The notes under the pieces were generated by a model, which worked only from the letters and a program-made list of their open reading frames with translations, was not told the origin of the DNA and ran no database searches. Positions 12,609-23,866 of a stretch of 64,000 bases of DNA are shown piece by piece; position 1 is the stretch's first letter, and each line of letters begins with the position of its first letter. The translations under genes and the position numbers were made by a program. Where the stretch lies: assembly GCA_964304625.1 (NCBI GenBank), contig OZ199838.1:5456001-5520000 (forward strand), given 5' to 3'. Source of the stretch: Kudoa neothunni. Lineage: Eukaryota; Cnidaria.

Positions 12609-14899
12609 TTAACCTTCTAAGTAACATGGGGTGAAAAAAGACCCCAGATTTTTATTTGTTATTTCAATACTATATAATTCAGTAATTCCAAAAATAAAGG
12701 AAGACTTAAATTTAAGAGTAGCTTCATGTCGAAAAATGACAAATACTTAAAATCAGTCTTAGCGCGGAACCTTGTTTTAGTGGCGATGGAGTATTTTTTA
12801 GCAAGTAGCGATGATAGCATCGATGAATCTGACCTCGATACATTGGATTTGGTATATACAAGAGGGTCTGATAGTGAAGACGTTGAAGATGAACCCACGA
12901 TTTGCGAATATGCTGATTCCCTCGCTGATAAAAATAATAATTTGTGAAGCGTCGTGAAACCGAGAAAGACAAAAGATGCAGTGTAAAACATGATAAATTT
13001 TAAACAAGATGTGACTCCATACGCCACTCAAAGAACTTCTAATATCACTGGATGTTTTCAACATTTTTTCCCCTTGGAAATAATGAACAAAATCATCGAA
13101 TTTACCAACCAATATGGAAATACTCATTATGGGAATAAATGGGAAAGCGTTGACGTTGATGAACTAAATGGCTTTATTGAATGTATCTTATATATGGCTA
13201 TCCATAAAGATCGACAAGAACCATTAGTTGATTTGTTTAGTTCTACTGAAGGCAGGCGAATATACAAGGATTTATTTTCTCTGCGAAGATTTAGGCAATT
13301 AACCAGAGCGATCCATTTTGATGACACAAACACAAGAGAGCAGAGAAAATTACTGGATAAATTTTGCCCCATGAGAGAGATCTGGGATATCTATGTAAAT
13401 ATTGCGAGCAAAAGTTATAATCCAGGGTTTGATGTGTGTCTTGATGAACAGTTGGTATCCTTTAGGGGTAACTGCTCCTTCAGGAAATATATAAAGAATA
13501 AACCTGCGAAATACGGGTTAAAATTTTTTTTACTAGTAGATCCAAAAACTTCATATGTATTAAATATGGATGCATATATTGGTAAAAAATGTTCGACTGA
13601 TGCCAAAGTTCATGATGTTGGTAAGAGTATTGCTCTCAAATTAACTGAAAATCTAATTGGTTCAGGATGCAATTTGGTTTGCGATAATTATTTTACATCG
13701 ATTCCTTTGGTTGGTGAATTGATCAAAAGAAGAATTACCATAATTGGTACAATTCGTAAAAACAAACGAGATATACCACCATTCCTACTCCCTAATAGAA
13801 GAACCTCGGTGAATGAATCAAAATTTGTTTTCAATGGAAAGAAAATGTTGGTATCGTTCACTCCAAAGAAAAATAAGAACGCCCTCCTATTGTGTTCATC
13901 TAACCATAACACAAAAATTTCTAGAATATTTTCTCATAAGCCAGATGTTATCCTACAGTATAATGCTGCTAAAGGAGGCGTTGACACTGTGGACCGTATG
14001 TTGGCGTCGGTTTCAGTGAGACGATTCACCAGAAGATGGCCGTTAGTTGTGTTTTACAACATGATTGATATCTCACTTGTAAATGCGTTTGTAGTTTACA
14101 AGGAGATATTTAACGAACCAAATATTAAAAGAAGAGACTTATTGAAAAAAGTCGCTTTTGAATTATCGGAACCATTAAACATTAGGAAGAACAAAATTCC
14201 ACAGTTAATAGAGCGAATAGGTTCCATAAATCCTCGACATTCCGTTGGAAAATATTGCAAAAAAAGATGTATCTGGTGTCGTCGAGACAAAGATAAAAAA
14301 ACGACCATCACATGTGATCTATGTAAGCGTCCATGTTGCAAAGAACATGCAACTTATTCTTGCAAAGATTGTTCTTATAGTTATTTTTAACATGAATTTT
14401 AATTAGTTTGTTCACAAGATTATATGTTAGTTTATTACAGTTGTTCAATTATTTTCTATATATCAGATAATTTTTAAACGTAACTTATTGACTCCTAAAC
14501 AATGGCATTAAAATAGAAATTATTGAATGAAATGAACGCCTGTGTAGTTTGCTGAATCACGTTTAGATTGCCAATTTTACATTATGAAAATAGAAGAATT
14601 TATTTTTGTTTCAATAAATCATTTATAGTTTATGAATTTTTTATATATTATAAGGATTTTAGGAGAATTCTACAGTCATTTTAAATTTCGGCAATCGCGC
14701 GTTATATAGACAATATGCACATGCGCGGAAAAATTTAAAACGTGGAAATAATATGGAAAACCTACAAATTTTACAATTGTATTTCACTTTTAGTTAGTAA
14801 ATAATCTAAGGGTGTGAAATATGCAAAAAACGTTTGGGGTCTTTTTTCACCCCATTGTTACTCGGAAGGTGCCCAATTTTGTGTTACTTAGAAGGTTAA
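12609..14899 (+). mobile_element. piggyBac element, family 1, nearly intact
   Basis: TTAA at 12609-12612 and 14896-14899 bracket a 2283-base element. The left end reads CCTTCTAAGTAACAT and then the palindrome GGGGTGAAAAAAGACCCC. The right end holds the inverse palindrome (GGGGTCTTTTTTCACCCC), then two tandem copies of the terminal motif: GTTACTCGGAAGG and, at the very tip, GTTACTTAGAAGG. TTAA target duplication and terminal plus subterminal inverted repeats are diagnostic of piggyBac. The ends are clean, which suggests fairly recent activity. Confidence 0.92.
12990..14390 (+). CDS. piggyBac transposase
   Basis: A 466-codon uninterrupted frame encodes a DDE_Tnp_1_7-type transposase, which cuts and pastes the element at TTAA sites in the nucleus. 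The three catalytic aspartates are visible in VCLDEQLVSFRG, LVCDNYFTSIPL and GGVDTVDRM. The C terminus is a cysteine-rich zinc domain (CKKRCIWCRRD, then CDLCKRPCCKEH) of the type that binds the transposon ends. The same frame is open upstream from 12726 with an acidic N terminus (SSDDSIDESDLD). Two in-frame stops, TGA at 12945-12947 and TAA at 12984-12986, separate it from the main frame. The product could still start at the ATG at 12990, missing the acidic region, or the stops may have killed the gene. The core is otherwise complete. Confidence 0.9.
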   Translation: MINFKQDVTPYATQRTSNITGCFQHFFPLEIMNKIIEFTNQYGNTHYGNKWESVDVDELNGFIECILYMAIHKDRQEPLVDLFSSTEGRRIYKDLFSLRRFRQLTRAIHFDDTNTREQRKLLDKFCPMREIWDIYVNIASKSYNPGFDVCLDEQLVSFRGNCSFRKYIKNKPAKYGLKFFLLVDPKTSYVLNMDAYIGKKCSTDAKVHDVGKSIALKLTENLIGSGCNLVCDNYFTSIPLVGELIKRRITIIGTIRKNKRDIPPFLLPNRRTSVNESKFVFNGKKMLVSFTPKKNKNALLLCSSNHNTKISRIFSHKPDVILQYNAAKGGVDTVDRMLASVSVRRFTRRWPLVVFYNMIDISLVNAFVVYKEIFNEPNIKRRDLLKKVAFELSEPLNIRKNKIPQLIERIGSINPRHSVGKYCKKRCIWCRRDKDKKTTITCDLCKRPCCKEHATYSCKDCSYSYF

Positions 14900-15323
14900 A
14901 TAAGTAGAACCCCAATATGAGAATTTTCTATTTTATTGCACATACGTCAATTTCGTATCTAATTCATACTTTGGATATTCTTCATTTAAGTGCTAAAGTG
15001 ATTTCAAAAAATGTTAAATAGCATAAATAATTAATAAAGTTGAAAAATGTGTTTATATTGCATGGATCTAAACTTATTATGGTAAAAGAATTTTAATTTA
15101 ATATTTTAGAATACAATGAGCGGAATAACATTATTAATTAAAAGAAAATATGCCTAAAATTTTAAAAATGTCGGTAAAATTGAAATATTTTGGAGAATAT
15201 GATAAAACCCGATAAACTTTGTTGTATTTTACTAAACGAATAAAGATTAACTTGTGATTTACGTGGTTTAAACTTTTGTTGCCTATCTTGCTAGCCAGTA
15301 ACTATTTAAACCCGGGTCTGATT
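14900..15323. other. Spacer between two piggyBac elements
   Basis: AT-rich sequence with no recognised feature. Confidence 0.5.
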
Positions 15324-17773
15324 TTAACCCTCTAAAGATACAAAAAACTACCCTCCAATTACATTGGAGTCAATATGACCCCAGATTTTTATTTGATAAT
15401 TTTAATTAATAAATTTTTGAAATTTTTCTACCGGCAAATTTTCGAATAAAACGATAATAAATGGGGAAATTAATCTACTTTAATCTCGTTAGAAACATCG
15501 CGCATCTGGTTGCCTACTGTCGTTAGATTAACATCCTCAAGAATGTCCACTTTTAGGATAAAAAATGCATATCTATAATTTATATAAGAAAAATACACTC
15601 TATAATTATATTCAAAAGAGAATTTATGTAATGATTAATTCAAGCGATTACAACATTTGTTGGATGAATGTACTTGACAGTATGGTCTATTACAATTTGA
15701 ACAACGAAGGAACGTTTTTTTATAATTTTCACGAGGGAAATAGCTACATCGTGCTCTTTGGTTTTTTGTTTGGGAAAAATTTGTAATTGACTCGGACGGA
15801 GAAAGACGATTTTCTTTTGACAATTTTGTTATTATTCAAATTTCGCTCGATAAATTGTTGGTAGAGAGCTTCAATGATTTCATTTATAAAGATACAACGA
15901 GTTTTATTACGGCTATTAAAAATATTCTTGTATAATGCAAATGCATTAATCAAGGATAGGTCAAGAATATTGAAAAAAACTATCATTGGCCATCTGTGGT
16001 TGAATGTGTGAACAGAAACCGAGGCAAGCATTCGGTCAATGGTGTCGATTTCCCCTTTCGCTTTATTGTAGCAATTGATAGCTTGGGGATTTTTGTTGTG
16101 TGATGTATCAAGGATATTAACATTGGTGGTTCCTGTTGAGATTAGAATGACAGCTTTATTTTTTTGTTGACATACGACGTTAGCATATTTTTCTCAAAAA
16201 AGGCAACAGTTGTACTATATAATTCGCTTTTTTTGAAGCAAGAGCACATGTTGTAAGTTCCCTTTTTGTTGTGTCGAATAATACCCAAGTGTGTCAATTT
16301 TTTTGTAATAGCTTTGATGAAGTGGAAAAGAAAAAAAAGTCATCAGCTACAATATTTCTTCCTGAATGATATACAGGTTCAGAGAGTGATAGGACAATAC
16401 CTTCAGCAACATTTAGGTTTCGTTCGTTATTCCCGTTTTTACCCAGAGACATGGAGATATTTAAAACATACTTTCCAATTTGGTCAACAAGTAAAAAAAC
16501 TTTAGGCCATACTTAGCTGGTGTCAAAGGTATATATTGCCTAAAGGGACCTCTTCCCTTGAATGCAATCAACTTCTCGTCAATTGTGACGTCTTGATTTG
16601 GGTGGAGACATTTTGGTAATTCTCTTGCCCACATCTTCTAAACTTCACGTATTGGACAAAATTTATCCGCGGTTCCTCTTTCTGACCTAGGTTTTACGTC
16701 ATCGAAATGAAGAGATCTGTTAAAATTTTGTCCTCGAAAAAATTTGTCTTTAAATTTCTCTACCTTCAGACACATCGAACAATTCTGCGATGGGCTCCTC
16801 CCGATCTTTATGAACAGACATAAGGATAAGAATACCTAAATATCCATCAAATTCTGTTGAGTCGATGTCAGTCTAATTTTCTTTAAAATAACTACGCCCA
16901 CGAATGTTTGTACATTCAATAATTCTTTCACGAACACTCGTAATAAACATTATGGAAAGACAATCAGAAATATTACGAACTCTCTTTAAACAATAAGCCG
17001 TCGGAGGGGGATGCGAGTTCATTATATTTTAAGCTGACGTTTTAGAAACGCCAGGTTTGGTTAGGCTCCAGGTGATTCCACTTTTACTAATTATGAAGTT
17101 ATCGGTTTCAACAATCTCTAAAATTTCATCTGACTATTCAGAAATTTCAGACAAAATGTCTTGAAACTCACTTCCTGACGATTCGTGTTCACCACTTGAC
17201 ATCTCAACACCACTCATAGTCCCGCGACAAAACTTCGCACAATAATCAGGTTGCTCGTGTATTACTGTAATATAATGTTGAATAAAATAAGGTAATTGCT
17301 TTATCATATGATTTAATATAGTTAAAATATAATGCGAAAAATATTATTTTCATATTAACTCTTAAAATAAACATAATGCCATTTTGTTAATTCAACGATC
17401 ATGAGCGAAACGAAGATGCAATAAACTGATGAAGATTAAATGAGATTAATTAATGTATTTAATATCGTTTTACTCGAAATTCAATCATTAGAATTTTTTT
17501 AATACATTATTATCGTGATTTTAAAAATTTATTAATCTAATTGATCAAATAAAAATCTGGGGTCATATCGACCTCAATGTAATTGGATTGGAGAATAGTA
17601 TTTTTATTAAATTTTACAGTCATTATTTTTTTATTATTTTTCGTTGAAATTACCACTACAAAAATATAGGATAATAGATGGAATCTTGTGGCATAAGGAA
17701 GAGTCCTAACAAAGTTACTGAGGGATTAATTAGGTTTTGGGTCATACTGACCCCAATGTCTTTAGAGGGTTAA
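15324..17773 (-). mobile_element. piggyBac element, family 2, decayed
   Basis: TTAA at 15324-15327 and 17770-17773 bracket the element. The terminal repeat CCCTCTAAAGATA (left) and TCTTTAGAGGG (right) is almost the CCCTAGAAAGATA of the original moth piggyBac. Subterminal palindromes occur at both ends: GGAGTCAATATGACCCC near 15370, GGGGTCATATCGACCTC near 17558, and GGGTCATACTGACCCC near 17740. The transposase gene is on the minus strand and is broken. Confidence 0.85.
15640..17215 (-). pseudogene. piggyBac transposase pseudogene
   Basis: Minus-strand frames with many stops and shifts still show the family in order: an acidic N-terminal stretch near 17200-17100, YLGILILMSVHKDREEP near 16830, a region ending MLASVSVHTFNHRWPM at 16031-15985, and a C-terminal cysteine cluster (RCSNCNRPYCQVH) near 15690. 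Similarity to the family 1 protein is clear (compare MLASVSVRRFTRRWPL), but no long frame survives. Confidence 0.8.
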
Positions 17774-17871
17774 TGAAATTCAAATCTTTCGGAGCCATTA
17801 GAAGTAAAAGTTAAATTTTGCGGTTTGTTATCATATTTATATTTTGTCTATAATTTTTTATTAATAACTAG

Positions 17872-19760
17872 CGCTAATGCCCAGCTTTGCCTGGCACTAT
17901 GTGATGGAAAATTGTAACTTTTAGTTTTATTTTTGAATAGAGAAATTCTACTTAAGATTTAATTTAAATAGCAAATCAAAGACTGTAAATTTTATTTTTA
18001 TATTCTAATTGTTGCATTTTAAAGTTTGTCATTACTTTTGCAATGCGATGATTTAGTTAAACAAAATTGTACGCACTTTCCACTCAAATATAAATAGAGA
18101 TATTGAGAGAAATTAATGAGCATTTTTAAGTTTATTTTACAAATTATGACCGAAAATATAATGATCTTAATTGTATGAGAAATTTAATTAACAATTAAAG
18201 TTCATTTATTTATTAAACAAAATCGTTAAGTAACTTAAATAGGACTTTCAGTTCTTTTCAAAATCTTATGATGAAAATTAATCCTTCTAGTTATAAAATT
18301 TATTATTAGTCTACAAACGATAAAAAAACAACAATATCAACCTAAAATGCGTCAGAAATAAAAATATTAATTGTTACTCCTTTTTGCAATTTTATAAAGG
18401 ATGTTCATGAGGTTTTAATAATCTGAGTGGTGACTTACGTATCCACTATTTTAACATAATTTCCCGATTTTTAAATAAATAAAACCTTTCTTTTTAACAA
18501 AAATACTTACTGGTTCTAAAATATACAAATTTAAGTGTCAAAATACGATTAACTCTAAACTATAAAGATGTTTTTGGTTTGAAAAATTACAGTAATGCTC
18601 AAATATTTAAATATCAACTGGTTTTCTAGAAGGAATGTACCCTTTTAAAAATAAACGTACTGTTTGATTGCCCTAAAAAATTTCTTTGTATTGAACTATT
18701 CTTAGATTTATAAAACTTTGCGAAAATATCGGCCAGATCGAATAAACCAATAATTTCTTATTAACTTACATGACACGTATTGGGAGGGGACTGTATTTTA
18801 TGCATAGGTAATCATGAATATAAATTCTTAAACTAAGTATAGAATGAGGTGTCGCATATTTTCTTGTAGCTTTTATGTCATAATGAATTAGTTTTAGCGA
18901 AAAGGAAATTATATATTGATTTGAATATTAACCTTAAGGTGTGACTGAGGATAAGGAATAATTAGGTTACTAAGAACTTAAACATTATTTAAAAAATTAT
19001 CTCTTCAAATATAGAAACTTATCGAATTAGTTACGACAGTTGTTTTGCAACAAAGTTTAGGAATACCAAAAAATGAGTAAAAACTAATCGAAAACACGAA
19101 TAGTTTCAATCTCAATCGATATATTTGCTAAAAGAAAATTTTCATTTAAGAAGTTATCACAAAAATTTAATTATTTCAAAAGTCTATACACATCTTACAT
19201 CGTTTTTAGAATGTGTATAGGGACCTAAATTATTCCAACGCAGCAACAACTTTACTCTCAAATTATGTGTTATATTTAAAATAATCATAATCTCTTCCGC
19301 TTAACTATATCCATCACGCTTGAGAAGTTAAAATACATCCTAAATAATTTGGTTATGCTTAAAAGTTTAAGGGAAATGCTACATCACTTGTAAATATGGC
19401 TCTAGTAGCATTATCTGTCTTAGAATTACTCCAAACAGGCATATGTAATATTTCTAAAACATTATACATAATAATTTGCAGATTCTCTTTGTATGCAGTG
19501 GGTAAAAGTTCATTCTATTTGACTATTACTCTGAAGTAAACTCAAATTAAAGACTATACAGGTACTTTGTAATCTGCCATTCGAGTAAACAACCAGAAAA
19601 TTCCTTACTTCTGACTGGCAATATTGACTATATTTATACTTCTAAGTAAATGAACGATTTTTATTAATGGTATCATCTATTAAAATGCAAACTAAAATCT
19701 GCATTTAAAAAATGTTTATCCATGGCACATGCGAACTGCTGTAAACACATACACACTGAC
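17872..19760 (+). repeat. Dispersed repeat family, copy A part 1
   Basis: Opens ACTAGCGCTAATGCCCAGCT, followed by TTGCCTGGCAC. About 1.9 kb align by eye with 53953-55870, including shared stretches such as CGGCCAGATCGAATA. The tail near 19730-19760 (ACACACTGACAGACAAG) matches tails of other copies. No coding capacity is seen. The class is unknown; it behaves like a non-autonomous interspersed element. Confidence 0.7.
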
Positions 19761-19968
19761 AGACAAGAACTTTATACGGAGTGGGTGACGGCTCGTGCGC
19801 ACAAACACTCGTGGGCACCTGACGTGATTTAATGACTTACACAATACTGTTACCAATTAGAATGAATCAAATAAAAGCATAACAATTATAATAAATTATT
19901 AAAACCTTAGTTTTTGTTTTTAATTCACTGAAAATGAGAATTAGTTCAAATTTACAACTCGTGGACAC

Positions 19969-20331
19969 TTGAAGAGAACCAATCAATTTCGTTCTTTGAA
20001 AGATAATGTGAATATAATTTCATATTATGAAAGAATATCGAATGGGAAAAACAGAAAAACTAAAATTATCAATTATTTTAACTTAAAATCCCTATCCTCT
20101 TTGAATAAAATTTTGAGTAATAAAGAATCCACTATGAAGTCTCATATTGGAATAAAAATTACAAATAACCATAAAACATTTAAAAAACTTACTATTTCTA
20201 TGAATGATGCTCTAATTTATTTGAGAAAAATGTACAAATTTTTCAATAAACGAAATTATCAAAAGTTTTCTATGGTCATAGATCTAGAAATGACGATTTA
20301 CGATTCGGGAATGTCAGAGTTTTGCCAGTAA
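19969..20331 (+). pseudogene. pogo/Tigger transposase N-terminal fragment (probable)
   Basis: A 120-codon open frame without its own ATG start. It resembles the CENP-B-type N-terminal helix-turn-helix: SLKDNVNIISYYERISNGKN, then KIINYFNLKSLSSLNKIL and KNKE-like NKEST. A second half (MNDALIYLRKMYKFFNKRN) fits the next DNA-binding domain. No DDE domain follows in frame. It could be an unrelated short gene, but the helix-turn-helix pattern favours a transposon remnant. Confidence 0.45.
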
Positions 20332-20464
20332 AATATTAGTAACTTTTTCCGAGCAAAATCCAACTAATATGTATGATAAAAACTTTTATTTATATTTTAT
20401 TGAGTATATTAATTAATTTTATGAAATTTATGCATATCAATATATATATTAAATTTATGTTGAT

Positions 20465-21085
20465 GACTAACTCTTACTATTACTTCTCTTGAGTACAGAA
20501 AATAATTTATTTTTTACGCGACACTTTCTTAAGATATAATAATTCATTAAGAAAGTTTTCTGTGTTTTCATTTAAAATCGTCCAAACCTTATGATTAAAA
20601 TATAAAATAATTTTGATTGTAATAAAATTGGATGTGTGAATCGCGTTTATTTTTATTTTTTAATTTTTGTTGACAGAAATCATTAGTGTTATCATCACGT
20701 TGATTAAATGGTTTGTTTCTACAAATTAATGTCAAGGATCGACTAGATTAATCGCATTTAACCTTTACATCATTGTTATAAAAAATTTGTTTCTATTAAT
20801 ACATTTTTGAACATAAATTCAAACATAGTGTGGCGCATCCAGATAAATAGAGTAGCGCCTAACTTCAAGTGCGCTATGGCCCATAGTCTAAGTGGTAAGG
20901 CCCCGCCGTTTTAAGCTCGAGGATCACGGGTTCGATCCTCATCCGCTACAATAGCGATAAATAAGAGAGACTAAATTTCAAGATCACACATCAAAATTTT
21001 GTTTTTCTCGCATGAGTCATGACGGCTCTTCGAACCCATTTCCCATGTTAGTGCCCACGACCCGTCACCTACTGTATATTGTGTA
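20465..21085 (+). repeat. Dispersed repeat family, copy A part 2
   Basis: Aligns by eye with 57688-58195: shared ACTTCTCTTGAGTACAG, AGAAAGTTTTCTG, and an ending of CCCACGACCCGTCACCTACT before a TATA-rich tail. Copy A differs by a 126-base insertion at 20831-20956. Confidence 0.65.
20831..20956 (+). repeat. SINE-like insertion with tRNA-type A and B boxes
   Basis: The insertion is flanked by ATAGTG (20825-20830) and ATAGCG (20951-20956), a likely short target duplication, and is absent from the matching position of the copy near 58050. Inside are an A-box-like TAGTCTAAGTGG (20884-20895) and a B-box GGTTCGATCC (20929-20938) at tRNA-like spacing. The acceptor and anticodon stems do not fold properly, so it is not a functional tRNA gene. 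A tRNA-derived SINE is the simplest reading. Confidence 0.55.
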
Positions 21086-21239
21086 TAGTAGGTGAATTAA
21101 TATTAAATTCATGCGTTTTATTCGGAATAACTGCATGATTCTATGACTTTCAAAGTATCCAATAACTTTATGAGCAAAATTTAATAAAGCAATAAGTAAA
21201 GTCAAAATGTTTCAAAAGTCGCACTTTAATTTCTGAGTC

Positions 21240-21275
21240 ACATGCGGCTCACGAGCCGCGGTTTGGTCACCCCTG
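21240..21275 (-). repeat. hAT-type terminal sequence
   Basis: The minus strand reads CAGGGGTGACCAAACCGCGG and then CTCGTGAGCCGCATG, a classic Zaphod/Charlie-like hAT terminus. The partner end was not found. Confidence 0.55.
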
Positions 21276-21289
21276 TAATAGGCTGTCGT

Positions 21290-22112
21290 TCAATATCGTA
21301 AATGTTTCAACCCTGCATGGTATAATCTGATTAGGATACGTAATAAATAATATAAATATTAATGCCCCATATATATGAAATTTTGTGTTATTATTCAATG
21401 TTTGCAGGTTCTCATAAAAAAACTCCAACAACCCAATGTTATCACAAAAACCCAAGCCCTCACAGCCCCGTTAAAGATTCTCATTACGCACAAAGCCTAC
21501 AAAGTGTATTTTCAGGTACAATTTCCATTGCGTAGAATCGCTGCATTACGTACGAGCCATATTTTTTATTTACTTTTTTTACATTTAACGATATTTTTTT
21601 TATTTTTATGCTTGACAGTTAAAAGTATATTCCTTAATATAAGTAAGAATTAAAAAATTAACATTTAGTTTAGTGTAAAAAAAGTGGCGATTAAGTACGA
21701 GCCCTGTGGTACTGTGCAATGTAGCTTATAAACCGATGCAATATTCAAAACAAACATATTACTAGGTTAATTATAAATATTTCTGTAAAAACTTAAGTTA
21801 TGCATTCAGTTCTTGTATAAATATGTGCTATATTTGAATATAAGCCTGTATGTATATTAAACCAACGTTAATTACCGATTAATCCAAAAAGTGGATTACT
21901 CCTTTGTAGACGTGTTCTTCTTCCAAAATTATGTACTGCTTTTCGTTAAGTCTCCATATTATTAGTTTATAGATATGGAGATATTTTTTACTTTAAGTTG
22001 CAGAAGTAAAAATATTTTACTTAGTAATTGGTAAAAATTGTTTATAAATCAAATAACCAGACCTTAAAGTAGAAAATTTCAAAAATTCTCGCGCATTAGA
22101 CATTGCTTGCGT
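21290..22112. other. Intergenic, nothing firm
   Basis: Contains open stretches without family resemblance. A direct repeat of the phrase TACGAGCC occurs near 21549 and 21697. Confidence 0.35.
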
Positions 22113-22144
22113 TCGATTCCCCGGATAATCAAGGTTAGACTGTA
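22113..22144 (-). repeat. pogo/Tigger-type terminus
   Basis: Read on the minus strand: TA, CAGTCTAACCTTGATTATCC, then GGGGAATCG. This has the form of a pogo/Tigger end beside a TA target. It probably belongs to an element lying to its left. Confidence 0.45.
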
Positions 22145-22212
22145 TTTATTTCTAATGTATCTCCAAGATCCTAGAAATTGGAAATAATTCATCATATTGT
22201 AGACTATAAAAA

Positions 22213-23160
22213 GTACAGTAACCAATTTCACGCAAATTTTAAAACCATATATAATGAGAATATTGATTGGTCATTGTTTATATAATATGTTTTTTATAAT
22301 ATTTCAAACAAAATTTTTATAAAAATTATTTCAAAAAGCTGCCAATTAGTGTAACTAAAAGTTCACGTGATTGACCAATTCATGCACTTTGTTCGGGTAC
22401 TTCTTGTTGATTATTTAGTTAAGTCAATATTTAATGTCAATAAACTCCCAAACTATATCTATTGCAGAAGAATACGTTATTACTAATTATTATGAAAATC
22501 GTCAATCTTATCACCGAAAAACTGCCACTGTATCACGTTTTAAAATATCTATTATCTCGACTTTTCTTGGCATCTTAGAGATGAAAAATAAAATAATCAA
22601 GACCTACGAATGCTATTAGAATCTAAAAATAGAAATTATTTGCATGCAGGACAATTTAATTCTGTTTATGAAGATGTATATGAATGGATTGAATGGACAC
22701 GAAGCAAAAAGATTGTAGTGAGCGTCGTCACGATAATCATCAAGAGAAATTAATTTGCCATAGAATAGGGTTTACGCTCGTGTGCAATTCGTGGAGAGTT
22801 TCGTTGTTTTAAAAAAAGGTCCAACATTAAAAAATCAAATTTTATTAACTAATCTGCTGATGCTACGTCTGAAACTTTTTCAGAGTGGATCAATCAAATC
22901 AGAATATTTTTCAAAAGATACTCTGAAAATTTTATTTACAGTGTAGACGAAACTGTCTTATTCTACCAATAGTAACAATGAGGGTATTTCAAAAATTTCT
23001 AAAAAACAGTATTTCGCGGTTAATTTTTCATGAGTTTTAAATATCTTTTAAAAATGAATATATAGTTAACCGACCCTTTTAAAAGCAATTTAATCATAAT
23101 TAAATGTCAATTTTTTCGAAAACACACGCGTACGCAAGTGCGTGAAATTGGTTTCTCATT
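22213..23160 (+). mobile_element. Decayed pogo/Tigger-like element
   Basis: A 15-base perfect inverted repeat, AACCAATTTCACGCA at 22220-22234 and its complement at 23139-23153, brackets a broken transposase. The left tip reads TACAGTAACC. The right tip is less clear. Confidence 0.6.
22434..22976 (+). pseudogene. pogo/Tigger (DDE_1) transposase remnant
   Basis: A broken frame includes an N-terminal helical stretch (22434-22619), a DNA-binding piece with VYEDVYEWIEWTRSKK, and FIYSVDETVLFYQ near 22950. The last corresponds to the first catalytic motif (xxxDETGLFYR) of the Tigger/jerky family. Sequence beyond this motif is missing, so the copy is internally truncated. Confidence 0.6.
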
Positions 23161-23866
23161 GTGTCTGTGTGAATCACAGTTAGATTGAAGTAACTAAAGA
23201 TAAAATGATGAACACACAGGTGTACAGCTTAATAAAGATTAAATTCGTTTGTAACAATAACAACAGCCATTACGAAACAATTTAGATCACAACTTATTCT
23301 GATGGAAATCGTTAACTACATTGATTTCTCTCGCATTCTATAATAATCCTAAATTTGAGTATTCATAATTAACGTCCAATCACTATAAATGCAGAGGTTG
23401 GAAGTATAACTAGGTGGGTTAGATTTTGACCAATAGGAATCATCATTGTGATGGATGCGAATATCCCCAAAATGTATTAATTTCAGTAGATCAAAAAACC
23501 CCAACAATAACAGTATGATACTAAAATCGATTTTACATTAATAAAAATCATTAAACATTAAAAAGGTACGCCACACACCGGTCGCGTGGGACAGACAAGG
23601 GTTAAAAATCAGATTGTAAGAAAACGCAACAATAAAAGTGTAATTAAAAGTATTGGAGAATTAGTTAATTCAGAATAAATCTAAGTCATAACTTTTTAAA
23701 GAAAAAAATCCAATATAACAACAATGGTGCTGAGTTGGCAGAGCACACTGAACATGCCAACAAACTCGAAAACAAACGAGCCAATAACAAAATTACAATA
23801 AAAAAGTATGTGAAAATATTTCATCATTAACGATCTATTATAACCACGTAGCAGCACCGACGATAA

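Noticed and set aside
12659-13127. Minus-strand open frames over the piggyBac N terminus
   Set aside because: They are antisense shadows of the transposase on the plus strand.
20871-20950. Functional tRNA gene
   Set aside because: A- and B-box motifs are present, but the acceptor and anticodon stems do not pair. It fits a tRNA-derived repeat better.
23725-23770. tRNA-like A box (GAGTTGGCAGAGC)
   Set aside because: No B box or cloverleaf follows.
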